Shown here: in pieces, positions 14,252 to 22,262 of the stretch
Layout: each line of letters begins with the position of its first letter
How positions within the stretch are numbered: position 1 is the stretch's first letter
DNA from: CAYRDC01 sp964422925
GTDB lineage: Bacteria > Bacteroidota > Bacteroidia > Chitinophagales > S012-47
Reading direction: 5' to 3'
NCBI GenBank assembly: GCA_964422925.1
Contig: CAYRDC010000001.1
Coordinates: 62,001-126,000 of the forward strand
Length of the DNA stretch: 64,000 bases
Position numbers and translations under genes: made by a program
Notes under the pieces: model-generated
The model's input: the letters and a program-made list of their open reading frames with translations, nothing else
Told to the model about the DNA's origin: nothing
The model's database searches: none

Positions 14252-15754
14252 CTACAACAACACCCAGAACACCAGCCAGGTAAGCACCAGCACGGGCATC
14301 AGGATGGGGATGGAATAGCGTATGACGTATCCCATGAAGGAAGGCATTTCCACCCCGGCCTGTTCGGCTATGGACTTCACCATGAAGTTCGGGGCGTTGC
14401 CGATATAGGTATTGGCCCCGAAGAACACAGCCCCGATGGAGATGGCTGCCAGCTCCGTTCCGTAATTGGCCGCAAACTCATGGGCCTGGGTGGCAAAGTC
14501 GAGCCCTTCCTTGCCCATACCGGCTGCCAGGAAGTTCAGGTATGTCGGGGCATTGTCGAGCACGCTCGACAAGGTTCCCGTGGCAAAATACAGGCTGTGG
14601 ACATTTACCAATTCCTGCCCGGAAGGTGAATTGGCGAATTCGGCAATGAGCTGCAGGGCCGGCATCATGGTGGCAAAAATGCCCAGGAAGAGGTAAGCCA
14701 CTTCCAATATGGGTTCAAAATTAAAATCATTGTATTGCAGGGCTTCCTTGCTCGACAGCCGGAAGGCAAAGAAAGCCGCGGCAAACATAATGGCTTCGCG
14801 CACATAGCTGAAATGAATGCCCTGCCAGGTCAGGCCGGGAACCCATTCTTCCAGGTTGGGGTCCAGGAACACGGCCCCGATGGTAATGAGCAGGAAAATC
14901 ATGTTTGGCAGGCCCTTGATCTGGATCTTGCCGGTGTATTCGGGAATGTTCTCTTCCTTGTCGGCCCGGGCGGCTTTGCGCTTATCCATCACGTAAAAAA
15001 TCAGCAGCAGCAGGGATATGCCGAACACCCATTTGGCAAACAGGTGGGTGACGGTCCAGAAAAAGGGCACGCCCTGCAGGAACCCGAGGAACAGGGGCGG
15101 GTCACCGATGGGCGTGAGCGAACCGCCCACGTTGCTCACGATGAAAATGAAAAACACAATGTGGAACGGCTTGATGCGGCCCTTGTTCAGTTTCATATAA
15201 GGCCGGATGAGCAGCATGGAAGCTCCCGTGGTGCCGATGATGTTGGCAATGATGGCCCCGAATAGCAGCAAAGCCACGTTCACCAGCGGGGTTCCGGCCC
15301 GGTCCACTTTGATCATGATGCCGCCCGAGGCCACGAACAGGGCCGTGAGCAGCGCGATGAACGAAACATACTCCTGCAATGAATGCAGCGGATGGTGCAC
15401 ATCCGTCAGCACAAAGAGGTAATATATCACCACCAGGAAGCCGAGGAAAGCGGCCACCAGCGGGTAATACTTGTGCCAGAAGCGCGGGTAAAACAACGGA
15501 CCGGTGGCGATCATGGCCAGCAGTAGTATAAAGGGAATGACCGACCAGCCGGCCGGGTCCTTGGCGTGGTGTTCCGAAGCCTTTTCCTGCACCGTTTCGC
15601 CTTCAGCGGCTTCGTGTGCCTGCGACTTATCCGATGGCTGAAGCAATTGTTCAGTGACTTCCGTAGAATCCGGGGAATCCTGCGCCTGCAGGACCAGGGA
15701 AGGGGCAATCATCAGTACGCTCAAAAAGGCTAGCCCCGCGATAATCTTTTTCAT
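14252..15754 (-). CDS. Sodium:proton antiporter / citrate-type transporter (NhaD-like, ion transporter superfamily)
   Basis: 500 residues. An N-terminal signal-like helix is followed by an Asp/Glu/His-rich loop (25-66) and then about 11-12 membrane helices. Typical pieces of the NhaD/ArsB superfamily are GTTGASMLLIRPYM, SNVGGSLTPIGDPPLFLGFLQGV and the late LDNAPTYLNFL and GANTYIGNAPNFMVKSI. The paired hairpin-loop motifs (TPIGDPP and NAPN) mark the substrate site. It would exchange sodium for protons, or move a carboxylate; I cannot decide between them. It follows the MscS gene by 17 bases, suggesting an ion-homeostasis operon. Confidence 0.83.
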   Translation of the reverse strand: MKKIIAGLAFLSVLMIAPSLVLQAQDSPDSTEVTEQLLQPSDKSQAHEAAEGETVQEKASEHHAKDPAGWSVIPFILLLAMIATGPLFYPRFWHKYYPLVAAFLGFLVVIYYLFVLTDVHHPLHSLQEYVSFIALLTALFVASGGIMIKVDRAGTPLVNVALLLFGAIIANIIGTTGASMLLIRPYMKLNKGRIKPFHIVFFIFIVSNVGGSLTPIGDPPLFLGFLQGVPFFWTVTHLFAKWVFGISLLLLIFYVMDKRKAARADKEENIPEYTGKIQIKGLPNMIFLLITIGAVFLDPNLEEWVPGLTWQGIHFSYVREAIMFAAAFFAFRLSSKEALQYNDFNFEPILEVAYLFLGIFATMMPALQLIAEFANSPSGQELVNVHSLYFATGTLSSVLDNAPTYLNFLAAGMGKEGLDFATQAHEFAANYGTELAAISIGAVFFGANTYIGNAPNFMVKSIAEQAGVEMPSFMGYVIRYSIPILMPVLVLTWLVFWVLL

Positions 15755-15771
15755 AGCTACCGATTGACAGG

Positions 15772-16869
15772 TTACGATTCGTCTTTTGCCAGGTGTATGG
15801 TTTGGGTGGGGAAGGCAAAATCGCTGCCATGCCTGGAAACGATTTCCATGATTTTGAAATTAATTTCTTCCCGCACTTTCACATACACGTTATAGTCGAG
15901 GTTCTGCACATAATACAGCACCAATATATTCAAGGAACTGTCGCCAAATTCATAAAAACCAACCACCCCATCCTGGTTGGTAAGCTCATGCCCGTCAATC
16001 AAATCCTGTATGTCTTTGACGATAGCCTGGATTTGGTCCGGCTTGGTATCATAAGTCAACCCAATGAAATTGCGAACACGCCTGTAAGTGCGCAGGGATA
16101 GGTTTTCGGAGGTGGAATCAATGATTTTGCGGTTGGGCAAGGTTACCCAGGTTTTATCCACAGTACGGATACGGGTGCTGCGGAAGCCTACTTTTTCGAC
16201 TGTGCCCATCACATCCCCCACCTGCACAAAATCGCCCACCGTGAAAGGCTTGTCAATAAAAATGGTAAAGGAACCAATCAGGTTTTCAATGCTCTCTTTG
16301 GCAGCAAAAGCCACCGCCAATCCGGCAATGCCGGCTCCCGCCAGCAGGGAAGTAATGTTCAATCCCAGGATAACCCCCAGTATGAGAAAGATTCCCCCGA
16401 AAATCACGATCACTTTCAGGATGTCGCGCACGAAAAGAACCATCTGGTCATCCGTCCTGGATTCGGTTTTTTCGGCCCGCTCCTGAAGAATCAGAACCAG
16501 GAAATCCACCAGGCGGAGGGTAACCACAATCACCGAGACAGCCAGGATGGTTTGATACAAGGCATGCAATACCTCCCGGAAAGTAATGTTATACAGCGTA
16601 AAGTCAAGCGCTTCCGGGTAACGCAGAAAATTGAACGACAGATAAATAGTGAGAAACACCAGGAAGCGGGAAAGGGGCTTTTGCAGCAGGTCAAGAAACT
16701 GCCGGGCGCGGCTTTCTTCAGAAAGTTTGCGGAACAGCCGGTATATTAAATGCCCCAGGAAGTTGGATAGGGGTTTGCTCAACAGAAGGACCGCGAGGAC
16801 GGTTCCGGTAAACCAGATCCAATCAATCATCTGGTTATCCAAAAACGTACGGTGCAGAAAACCTTCCAT
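15772..16869 (-). CDS. Mechanosensitive ion channel, MscS family
   Basis: 365 residues. Four or so N-terminal membrane helices are followed by the MscS pore helix and beta domain: SLLAGAGIAGLAVAFAAKESIENLIGSF with the Gly/Ala-rich TM3, then FTVGDFVQVGDVMGTVEKVGFRSTRIRT (the MscS beta fold) and the C-terminal alpha/beta cage. It releases solutes on hypo-osmotic shock from the inner membrane. It heads a two-gene unit with the ion transporter; a -7 box is at 16901-16908. Confidence 0.93.
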   Translation of the reverse strand: MEGFLHRTFLDNQMIDWIWFTGTVLAVLLLSKPLSNFLGHLIYRLFRKLSEESRARQFLDLLQKPLSRFLVFLTIYLSFNFLRYPEALDFTLYNITFREVLHALYQTILAVSVIVVTLRLVDFLVLILQERAEKTESRTDDQMVLFVRDILKVIVIFGGIFLILGVILGLNITSLLAGAGIAGLAVAFAAKESIENLIGSFTIFIDKPFTVGDFVQVGDVMGTVEKVGFRSTRIRTVDKTWVTLPNRKIIDSTSENLSLRTYRRVRNFIGLTYDTKPDQIQAIVKDIQDLIDGHELTNQDGVVGFYEFGDSSLNILVLYYVQNLDYNVYVKVREEINFKIMEIVSRHGSDFAFPTQTIHLAKDES

Positions 16870-16900
16870 ATATAGGTTTCAACCCTTTAAAGATTGCCTG

Positions 16901-16908
16901 CAAAGGTA
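16901..16908 (-). promoter_or_regulatory. -7 box upstream of mscS-like gene
   Basis: TACCTTTG on the minus strand fits TAnnTTTG, 32 bases before the start at 16869. I see no good TTG at -33. Confidence 0.4.
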
Positions 16909-17018
16909 CTAAAAAACGTGTCCGATTAAAGCATCATACAGAAGTAAAATAGTTGATAATCCCGGAATACCGGCCGGTGAATAAACATAGTTTTACAGGC
17001 AGAGAAAATGATCGGGAT

Positions 17019-18179
17019 ATGCTGGAAGAAATCATGCAACCGGTAAACCTTGCTTCTTTGCTGGAAGGATGCCAGGTTCACGAACATCATATAGCCAATT
17101 TTGTACTGGCTTATGAAGAAGAATTCCCGGATATCGAGGGGATGCATTTTGCCATCATTGGGGTGCCGGAAAGCCGGGGCGCCATCGATAATGCCGGCTG
17201 CGAACAGGGGCCTGACGCCATCCGGCAAAAACTTTATAAACTGGATGCCGGTGATTTTGACCTCCGGCTGGCAGACCTGGGTAATCTTACTCCCGGGGCT
17301 TCATTGCAGGACACTTACGCGGCCCTGGGGGAAGTATGCCGGCAGCTGCTGGAAATGAAAATAATACCGGTAGTCCTGGGCGGAAGCCACGACCTTACCT
17401 ACGGGCAATATCTCGGTTATGCCCGCAACAGCCAGATCATTAACCTGGCCGTCATTGATGAACGCATTGACGTGTACAAGCGCCAGGATACCATAGATGC
17501 CGGCTCATTTCTGTACCGTATTTTCACGGAAACGCCTAATTTCCTGTTTAACTTCAGCCAGATCGGTTATCAATCACATTTCGTGGCCCCGGAAGACATC
17601 CACACCCTGGAAAGGCTTTATTTCGAATTTTACCGGCTTGGGGTTATCCGGGAAAAAATAGAAGAGGTGGAACCTATTATCCGGGACGCGGATATGGTAA
17701 GCTTTGATATTTCCGCTGCCCGTTTTGCCGATGCTCCGGGCTACGGGCCGCAAACGCCCAATGGTTTCACCGGGGAAGAAATGTGCCGGATCGCCCGGTA
17801 TACCGGCATAACCGATAAAGTCAGTTCCGTAGGATTTTACGAAATGAACCCGGCCTTTGACCAGCGCGGGCAAACTGCCCATCTGGTGGCTCAAATGGTT
17901 TGGTATTTTTTCGAAGGATTTTACAGCCGTAAAAACGAATATCCCATCGTGAACGAGGATGATTTCCTGAAATATTCCGTCACGATGGAGAGCTACGATG
18001 AGCCTCTGGTATTCTGGAAAAGCAAAAAAAGCGGGCGCTGGTGGATCTCCGTACCGATTCATGGCAATGAGCAGCTGGAGCCCCATCAATTAATTCCCTG
18101 TTCCTATTCCGATTATGAGCTGGCTTGCCGGGATGAGATTCCGGAACGGTGGTTACGGGCCGTGGAAAAACTTACCTGA
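17019..18179 (+). CDS. Arginase/formimidoylglutamase-fold protein with altered metal site
   Basis: 386 residues from the ATG; an in-frame TTG at 16953 would add 22. The ureohydrolase fold is clear (GVPESRGAIDNAGCEQGPDAIR, then VVLGGSHDLTYG). Of the usual Mn ligands, His124 (GGSHD) is kept. The DAHxD motif is D147-E-R-I-D151, so its His is Arg, and the later DxD is D230-I-S232, losing the second Asp. Without these residues a binuclear Mn centre is unlikely, so hydrolysis of arginine or formimidoylglutamate is doubtful. I recall Bacteroidota proteins of this type annotated as formimidoylglutamase. No other histidine-degradation gene is nearby. Its 3' end overlaps murF by 8 bases, tail to tail. 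Confidence 0.8.
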   Translation: MLEEIMQPVNLASLLEGCQVHEHHIANFVLAYEEEFPDIEGMHFAIIGVPESRGAIDNAGCEQGPDAIRQKLYKLDAGDFDLRLADLGNLTPGASLQDTYAALGEVCRQLLEMKIIPVVLGGSHDLTYGQYLGYARNSQIINLAVIDERIDVYKRQDTIDAGSFLYRIFTETPNFLFNFSQIGYQSHFVAPEDIHTLERLYFEFYRLGVIREKIEEVEPIIRDADMVSFDISAARFADAPGYGPQTPNGFTGEEMCRIARYTGITDKVSSVGFYEMNPAFDQRGQTAHLVAQMVWYFFEGFYSRKNEYPIVNEDDFLKYSVTMESYDEPLVFWKSKKSGRWWISVPIHGNEQLEPHQLIPCSYSDYELACRDEIPERWLRAVEKLT

Positions 18180-19467
18180 TATAGGGCAATACTTTTTCAA
18201 GCTGCATGCCCCGTGATCCTTTGATCAGTATAACATAACCGGAAAAACTGCGTGTTGAAAGCCAGCGGGTCGCGTCCTCGAGTTGTTCGAAATGGATCCC
18301 TTGTGCCGGCAGTTTGCATTTCCCGAATTCCTGCCCGACAAACAGTATCCATTCCAGGTCGCACCGGCCGGCAAATCCGGCTATTTCCTCATGATTTTCC
18401 ATTGAAGTCTTTCCAAGCTCCAGCATATCTCCCAGGATGGCCGCTTTTTGGCTGCCCGGCAGGTTCCGTAAATTTTCCAGGGCCGCCCGCATACTCACCG
18501 GGTTGGCATTGTACGCATCCAGGATAACCGTGGCGTTGCCGGCACGGATCAGCTGCGAACGGTTATTGTCCGGCTCATAACTTCCGATGGCCTCCGCAAT
18601 ATCTTTCGCGGAAACACCAAAATGATGCCCGGCACATGCTGCCAGCAGGACATTTTCCAGGTTATAGGCGCCCATCAGTTTCGTGTTAATGGCATAAGAT
18701 TCTGGGCGGTGAATACGGACCGAAAGAAAGGGGAAGGTCTTTTCCAAAGCTCCCTGCAGGAAGTCAACGGGGTTTGCCCCGTAGCGAATCACTTCACTGG
18801 CTCCACGGGTTGCATTCAGCAGTCTGTCATACACAGAGTGAACCAATACGCGGCCTCTGTTTCGCTTCAGGAATTCATAGAGTTCGGTTTTTGCCCGGAA
18901 AATACCCTCCAATGAACCGAACCCTTCCATATGGGCTTTGCCTACGTTGGTGATTACCCCATAATCCGGACGGGCAATCTCGCAAAGCCTTGCAATTTCC
19001 CCGGGATGGTTGGCGCCCATTTCCACCACGGCCATTTCGGTATCTTCCACAAGGGAAAGGATTGTAAGCGGCACTCCGATATGATTGTTCAGGTTGCCCC
19101 GGGTGGCTGTTGTCCGGAATTTCCGTGACAGCACGGCTGCCATCAGTTCCTTGCTGGTCGTTTTACCGTTGCTGCCGGTTACGGCAATTACGGTCGCACT
19201 GATAGATTGCCGGTGATGACGGGCCAGTTGCTGCAGAGCCCGCAGGCTGTCCGGGACGAGCAAGGTTTTTTCCGGGGGAAGCGGAACAGGCGTATCCGTC
19301 ACGACCATTACAGCTCCTTTGTCCAGGGCATCAGGGGCAAAATCGCTGCCACGGAATGTCGGGCCGTTCAGGGCAAAAAAAAGGTTGCCCGGGCGAAGGG
19401 TGCGCGTATCGGTGCTGACTCCGGTTGAGTTTATAAATGCCTCATACAAATCGTGCAGGAAATCCAT
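18172..19467 (-). CDS. murF: UDP-N-acetylmuramoyl-tripeptide-D-alanyl-D-alanine ligase
   Basis: 431 residues from the ATG at 19467, chosen because MDFLHDLYEAFINSTGVSTDTR aligns with the family start; the frame extends 12 codons further. Mur ligase features are STDTR for UDP binding, TGSNGKTTSKE (ATP P-loop), EMGANHPGEIA, and the C-terminal LDAYNANPVSM and LGDMLELG. It adds D-Ala-D-Ala to the UDP-MurNAc-tripeptide in the cytosol. A murF beside gldJ is known from Flavobacterium, so the neighbourhood is conserved. The terminator at 19481-19513 separates them. Confidence 0.96.
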   Translation of the reverse strand: MDFLHDLYEAFINSTGVSTDTRTLRPGNLFFALNGPTFRGSDFAPDALDKGAVMVVTDTPVPLPPEKTLLVPDSLRALQQLARHHRQSISATVIAVTGSNGKTTSKELMAAVLSRKFRTTATRGNLNNHIGVPLTILSLVEDTEMAVVEMGANHPGEIARLCEIARPDYGVITNVGKAHMEGFGSLEGIFRAKTELYEFLKRNRGRVLVHSVYDRLLNATRGASEVIRYGANPVDFLQGALEKTFPFLSVRIHRPESYAINTKLMGAYNLENVLLAACAGHHFGVSAKDIAEAIGSYEPDNNRSQLIRAGNATVILDAYNANPVSMRAALENLRNLPGSQKAAILGDMLELGKTSMENHEEIAGFAGRCDLEWILFVGQEFGKCKLPAQGIHFEQLEDATRWLSTRSFSGYVILIKGSRGMQLEKVLPYIR

Positions 19468-19480
19468 AAGGACTAAAAGT

Positions 19481-19513
19481 AACAAGCCCTTTGCGGTTAA
19501 CAAAGGGCTTGTT
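19481..19513 (-). terminator. Terminator after gldJ
   Basis: A perfect 13-bp stem AACAAGCCCTTTG/CAAAGGGCTTGTT with a 7-base loop. On the minus strand it is followed by ACTTTT. It lies between the gldJ stop (19532) and the murF start (19467). Confidence 0.8.
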
Positions 19514-19531
19514 TGGGGTGTGTCCCGTTAT

Positions 19532-21043
19532 TTATTTGAATTTTCGCTTTTTGGCATTCCGTTTCCGTACTTTTTCAGCTTCCTTGAACTGGTTACCACC
19601 CAGTTGATTGTTTCCTGAATCACCGCCCATGCGGATCATGGCACAGCGGAACCCGATGGTAGCGGAAGCCTGGTCTTCTTCAAGATACCTCCTGGCGCCC
19701 GGTGCCAGCCAGTAGGCTTCATCAGCCCATGAACCGCCTTTGTATACACGAGTTTTATCACTCACCAAGGTGGTAACCCCATATCCGTAAGCTACCTGAG
19801 AAGTAGAGTCTCCATCCAAGTAATTGATGACATTTCCGTGTTTGTAATTCCTGCGGTGCACCACCTCGTCATCAGGCACTACTTCATATTGCACACGGCC
19901 GAGGCTGTCCAGCTCAACCGGACGGCCTTCTTCGTCCACTATGCGTTCCTTAAATACATTGCCACGAACGGGGTTCATGTCCTCCACATCCATGTAAGTG
20001 AATTTACGGTACACATCAAAGACCCACTCATTCACATTGCCGGCCATATTGAACAGCCCGTAATCGTTGGGCATGAAACTATATACCGGAGCCGTAACAA
20101 TGGAATTATCATTCAGGGAGGCAGCCAGGCCGGCATAGTCACCGCGGCCACGTTTGAAGTTGGCCATGAATTTACCCTGCCAACCACCATGCCTCGGGTC
20201 ACGTACCGTATTGCCGTCCCACGGATAAATCCGCTGATCGGTGATAATTTCCTGTCCCTCCACGTGATTGCCGATCAGGCCCAGGGCAGCATATTCCCAT
20301 TCGGCTTCAGTCGGCAGGCGGTAATCGGGCAGCAAAATGCCGTCTTCCATCCGCACATGACGTGTGCCGGAACCATTGGGCGTGTAATCCTTCAGGGCGC
20401 CCCGTTTCCGGGTATTGCCTTCATACTTGCCCAGTAAATAAGCTTCGGTGTTGAAATTATCCTCGTTATACTGGTTCGGATTCAGCTCCAGAATCTTTTT
20501 CTCAACCAGGTACATTTCATTGACCCGGTCCGTACGCCATTTACAGAATTCATTGGCCTGGAGCCAGGAAACGCCAACCACGGGGTAATCGTTATAGGCC
20601 GGATGCCGGAGGTAGTATTCCACATACGGCTCGTTATAAGCCAGTTCTTCGCGCCATACCAGCGTGTCCGGAAGGGCGTTTTGATACACTTGCGGGTAAT
20701 CCGCACCAAAAACACGTTTCACCCAGTAAAGATATTCGCGGTAATTGGCGTTAGAAATTTCGGTTTCATCAATATAAAAGGAAGAAACCGTCACCCGCCT
20801 GGGCATGGAGTTATATTCATAGGTAACATCCTGTTCGGTATTTCCCATGACAAAAGTGCCTCCTTCAACCAATACAAGATTGGGTCCGGTGGCCTGGCCT
20901 GGGTAATCATGGAGTTCGAAACCGCCCCATTTGGTATCGTTGTATTTCCAGTTGGTAATATTGGAACGTTCGTTCTTACAGGAACCCAGGGAAATCACTG
21001 TTATTCCAAGGGCCAGTATCATGAACCTGATCTGCCTTTTCAT
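19532..21043 (-). CDS. gldJ: Gliding motility lipoprotein GldJ
   Basis: 503 residues from the ATG at 21043, giving a lipoprotein signal with lipobox L19-G-S-C22. The rest is a formylglycine-generating-enzyme-like (SUMF) domain: LVEGGTFVMGNTEQD, RVTVSSFYIDETEISNANYREYL, YRLPTEAEWEYAALG, MAGNVNEWVFDVYRKF and RVYKGGSWADEAYWL. A basic tail (VRKRNAKKRKFK) ends it. GldJ is an outer-membrane lipoprotein needed for gliding and for GldK stability and T9SS function in Flavobacterium. The long inserts separating the SUMF motifs and the YNDTKWGGFELHDY start fit GldJ better than GldK. A promoter candidate sits at 21068-21098. Confidence 0.93.
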   Translation of the reverse strand: MKRQIRFMILALGITVISLGSCKNERSNITNWKYNDTKWGGFELHDYPGQATGPNLVLVEGGTFVMGNTEQDVTYEYNSMPRRVTVSSFYIDETEISNANYREYLYWVKRVFGADYPQVYQNALPDTLVWREELAYNEPYVEYYLRHPAYNDYPVVGVSWLQANEFCKWRTDRVNEMYLVEKKILELNPNQYNEDNFNTEAYLLGKYEGNTRKRGALKDYTPNGSGTRHVRMEDGILLPDYRLPTEAEWEYAALGLIGNHVEGQEIITDQRIYPWDGNTVRDPRHGGWQGKFMANFKRGRGDYAGLAASLNDNSIVTAPVYSFMPNDYGLFNMAGNVNEWVFDVYRKFTYMDVEDMNPVRGNVFKERIVDEEGRPVELDSLGRVQYEVVPDDEVVHRRNYKHGNVINYLDGDSTSQVAYGYGVTTLVSDKTRVYKGGSWADEAYWLAPGARRYLEEDQASATIGFRCAMIRMGGDSGNNQLGGNQFKEAEKVRKRNAKKRKFK

Positions 21044-21067
21044 ACAACAGAATTTAGAGATGAAACG

Positions 21068-21098
21068 CAAATATAAAAACATTATTTCTCGATTCTAA
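21068..21098 (-). promoter_or_regulatory. Candidate promoter of gldJ
   Basis: On the minus strand TTAG (21095-21098), a 19-base spacer, then TATATTTG (21068-21075), a full match to TAnnTTTG. It lies 24 bases upstream of the gldJ start and just after the end of the porP-like gene, so gldJ can be transcribed on its own. Confidence 0.5.
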
Positions 21099-22093
21099 AA
21101 CATGGACGGGCATTGCAGGTATTTTCCGGCATTCCTTTTGGGCGCATTGGGCAAGTTATCCAGTGTAAAAATCATAGAAATTTCATGGGCACCGCCTGAA
21201 CGTCCACGCAGGTCTGACAAAGTCAGGTCGTAGGAATATCCGAATCTGAAAATACCATATTCAATACCAGCAAGAAAAATTAACGCATCTGCTTGTTTAA
21301 AATTGTAACGAAACCAGGCTCCGGCAAAAACACTGCTGTATTTCAGGCTGGCTCCGCCAATAATTTGCTGAAAAGCAGCCTGACGTGTATACAGAATAGC
21401 CGGTGAAAAGGTTACAGCATCCTCTTGTAAAGGTATGCTGGCACCAGCATGCACAGTATACCGGACCGGAAGGCGAGCGCTGTAATCAATCGAAAAATTT
21501 TCCAGGGGCCTGGTCAGGTGCTTTACGCTCAGGCCAGCATAGGCATTGCGGGTGAATGCCACAAAGCCGGCAGAAAAATCAGCATAAATCACGGATGGGT
21601 TAAACGCAGTTTGCTCCCCGGTGGGATTGGGAATGCTTCCTGAACTGTAAAAACCGGTTACCGGATCAATCTGATCGTAAAAAAATAATTTATTCCAGTC
21701 AAGTCCTTTCTGAACAAAAGCCCCTTGCAGTGCAGCATGCAGGGCAAAATTTTCGGAAATATCCAGCCGGTAAGCATAAGTGGTTGCGATGGCGTTGGAA
21801 CGGTACATACCGTTTCCAGCCTGGTCGCCCGTTACCAAAACTCCGATACCGCCATGCAGCGCTTCAATATACTGGTCATACCCGGCCGCATATGAGATAT
21901 AGGCATGGGAGATGGCAGGATACTGGTCACGGAAATTCAGATGAAACCTTGGCATCAGAGAAGTGCCCGCATAAGCGGGATTCAGGTATTGGGGCGCGGC
22001 ATAAAACTGGCTGAATTCCACATCCTGGGCAGGCAGCCAAGCCGGCAATCCAAGTAAAATGCCCAGCAGCAGTGTAATGAATTTAGGTTTCAT
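21095..22093 (-). CDS. PorP/SprF family type IX secretion membrane protein
   Basis: 332 residues. Signal peptide ends LPAQ, followed by the family start DVEFSQFYAAPQYLNPAYAGT. The remainder alternates as an outer-membrane beta-barrel (GGIGVLVTGDQAGNGMYRS, NPSVIYADFSAGFVAFTRNAYAGLSVKHL, FRFGYSYDLTLSDL). It ends in CPSMF, like the C-terminal CPxF of many family members. PorP/SprF proteins assist secretion or anchoring of particular T9SS partners. Genomes of this phylum carry many paralogues, so this need not be the core PorP. It sits back to back with porU, and its stop is 51 bases before the gldJ start. Confidence 0.9.
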   Translation of the reverse strand: MKPKFITLLLGILLGLPAWLPAQDVEFSQFYAAPQYLNPAYAGTSLMPRFHLNFRDQYPAISHAYISYAAGYDQYIEALHGGIGVLVTGDQAGNGMYRSNAIATTYAYRLDISENFALHAALQGAFVQKGLDWNKLFFYDQIDPVTGFYSSGSIPNPTGEQTAFNPSVIYADFSAGFVAFTRNAYAGLSVKHLTRPLENFSIDYSARLPVRYTVHAGASIPLQEDAVTFSPAILYTRQAAFQQIIGGASLKYSSVFAGAWFRYNFKQADALIFLAGIEYGIFRFGYSYDLTLSDLRGRSGGAHEISMIFTLDNLPNAPKRNAGKYLQCPSMF

Positions 22094-22262
22094 GCAAGCG
22101 GTCCGGAACCTTTTGGGAAGTATAACAATTGCTTTTTTAGAAGAATCCTGTGATACTATTTGTATATTTACTGCGTTTTAAAGCCGCTTTTTACCAGCCT
22201 CAAAATTAAAACTAAATAAAGATAAGGTTTATTCTACCCTTGGGTAATTTTTCTTTACGATT

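Noticed and set aside
13793..14318. Overlapping small open frames on the plus strand
   Set aside because: They read through degenerate ATTCGTT and CCGAA repeats; no conserved sequence.
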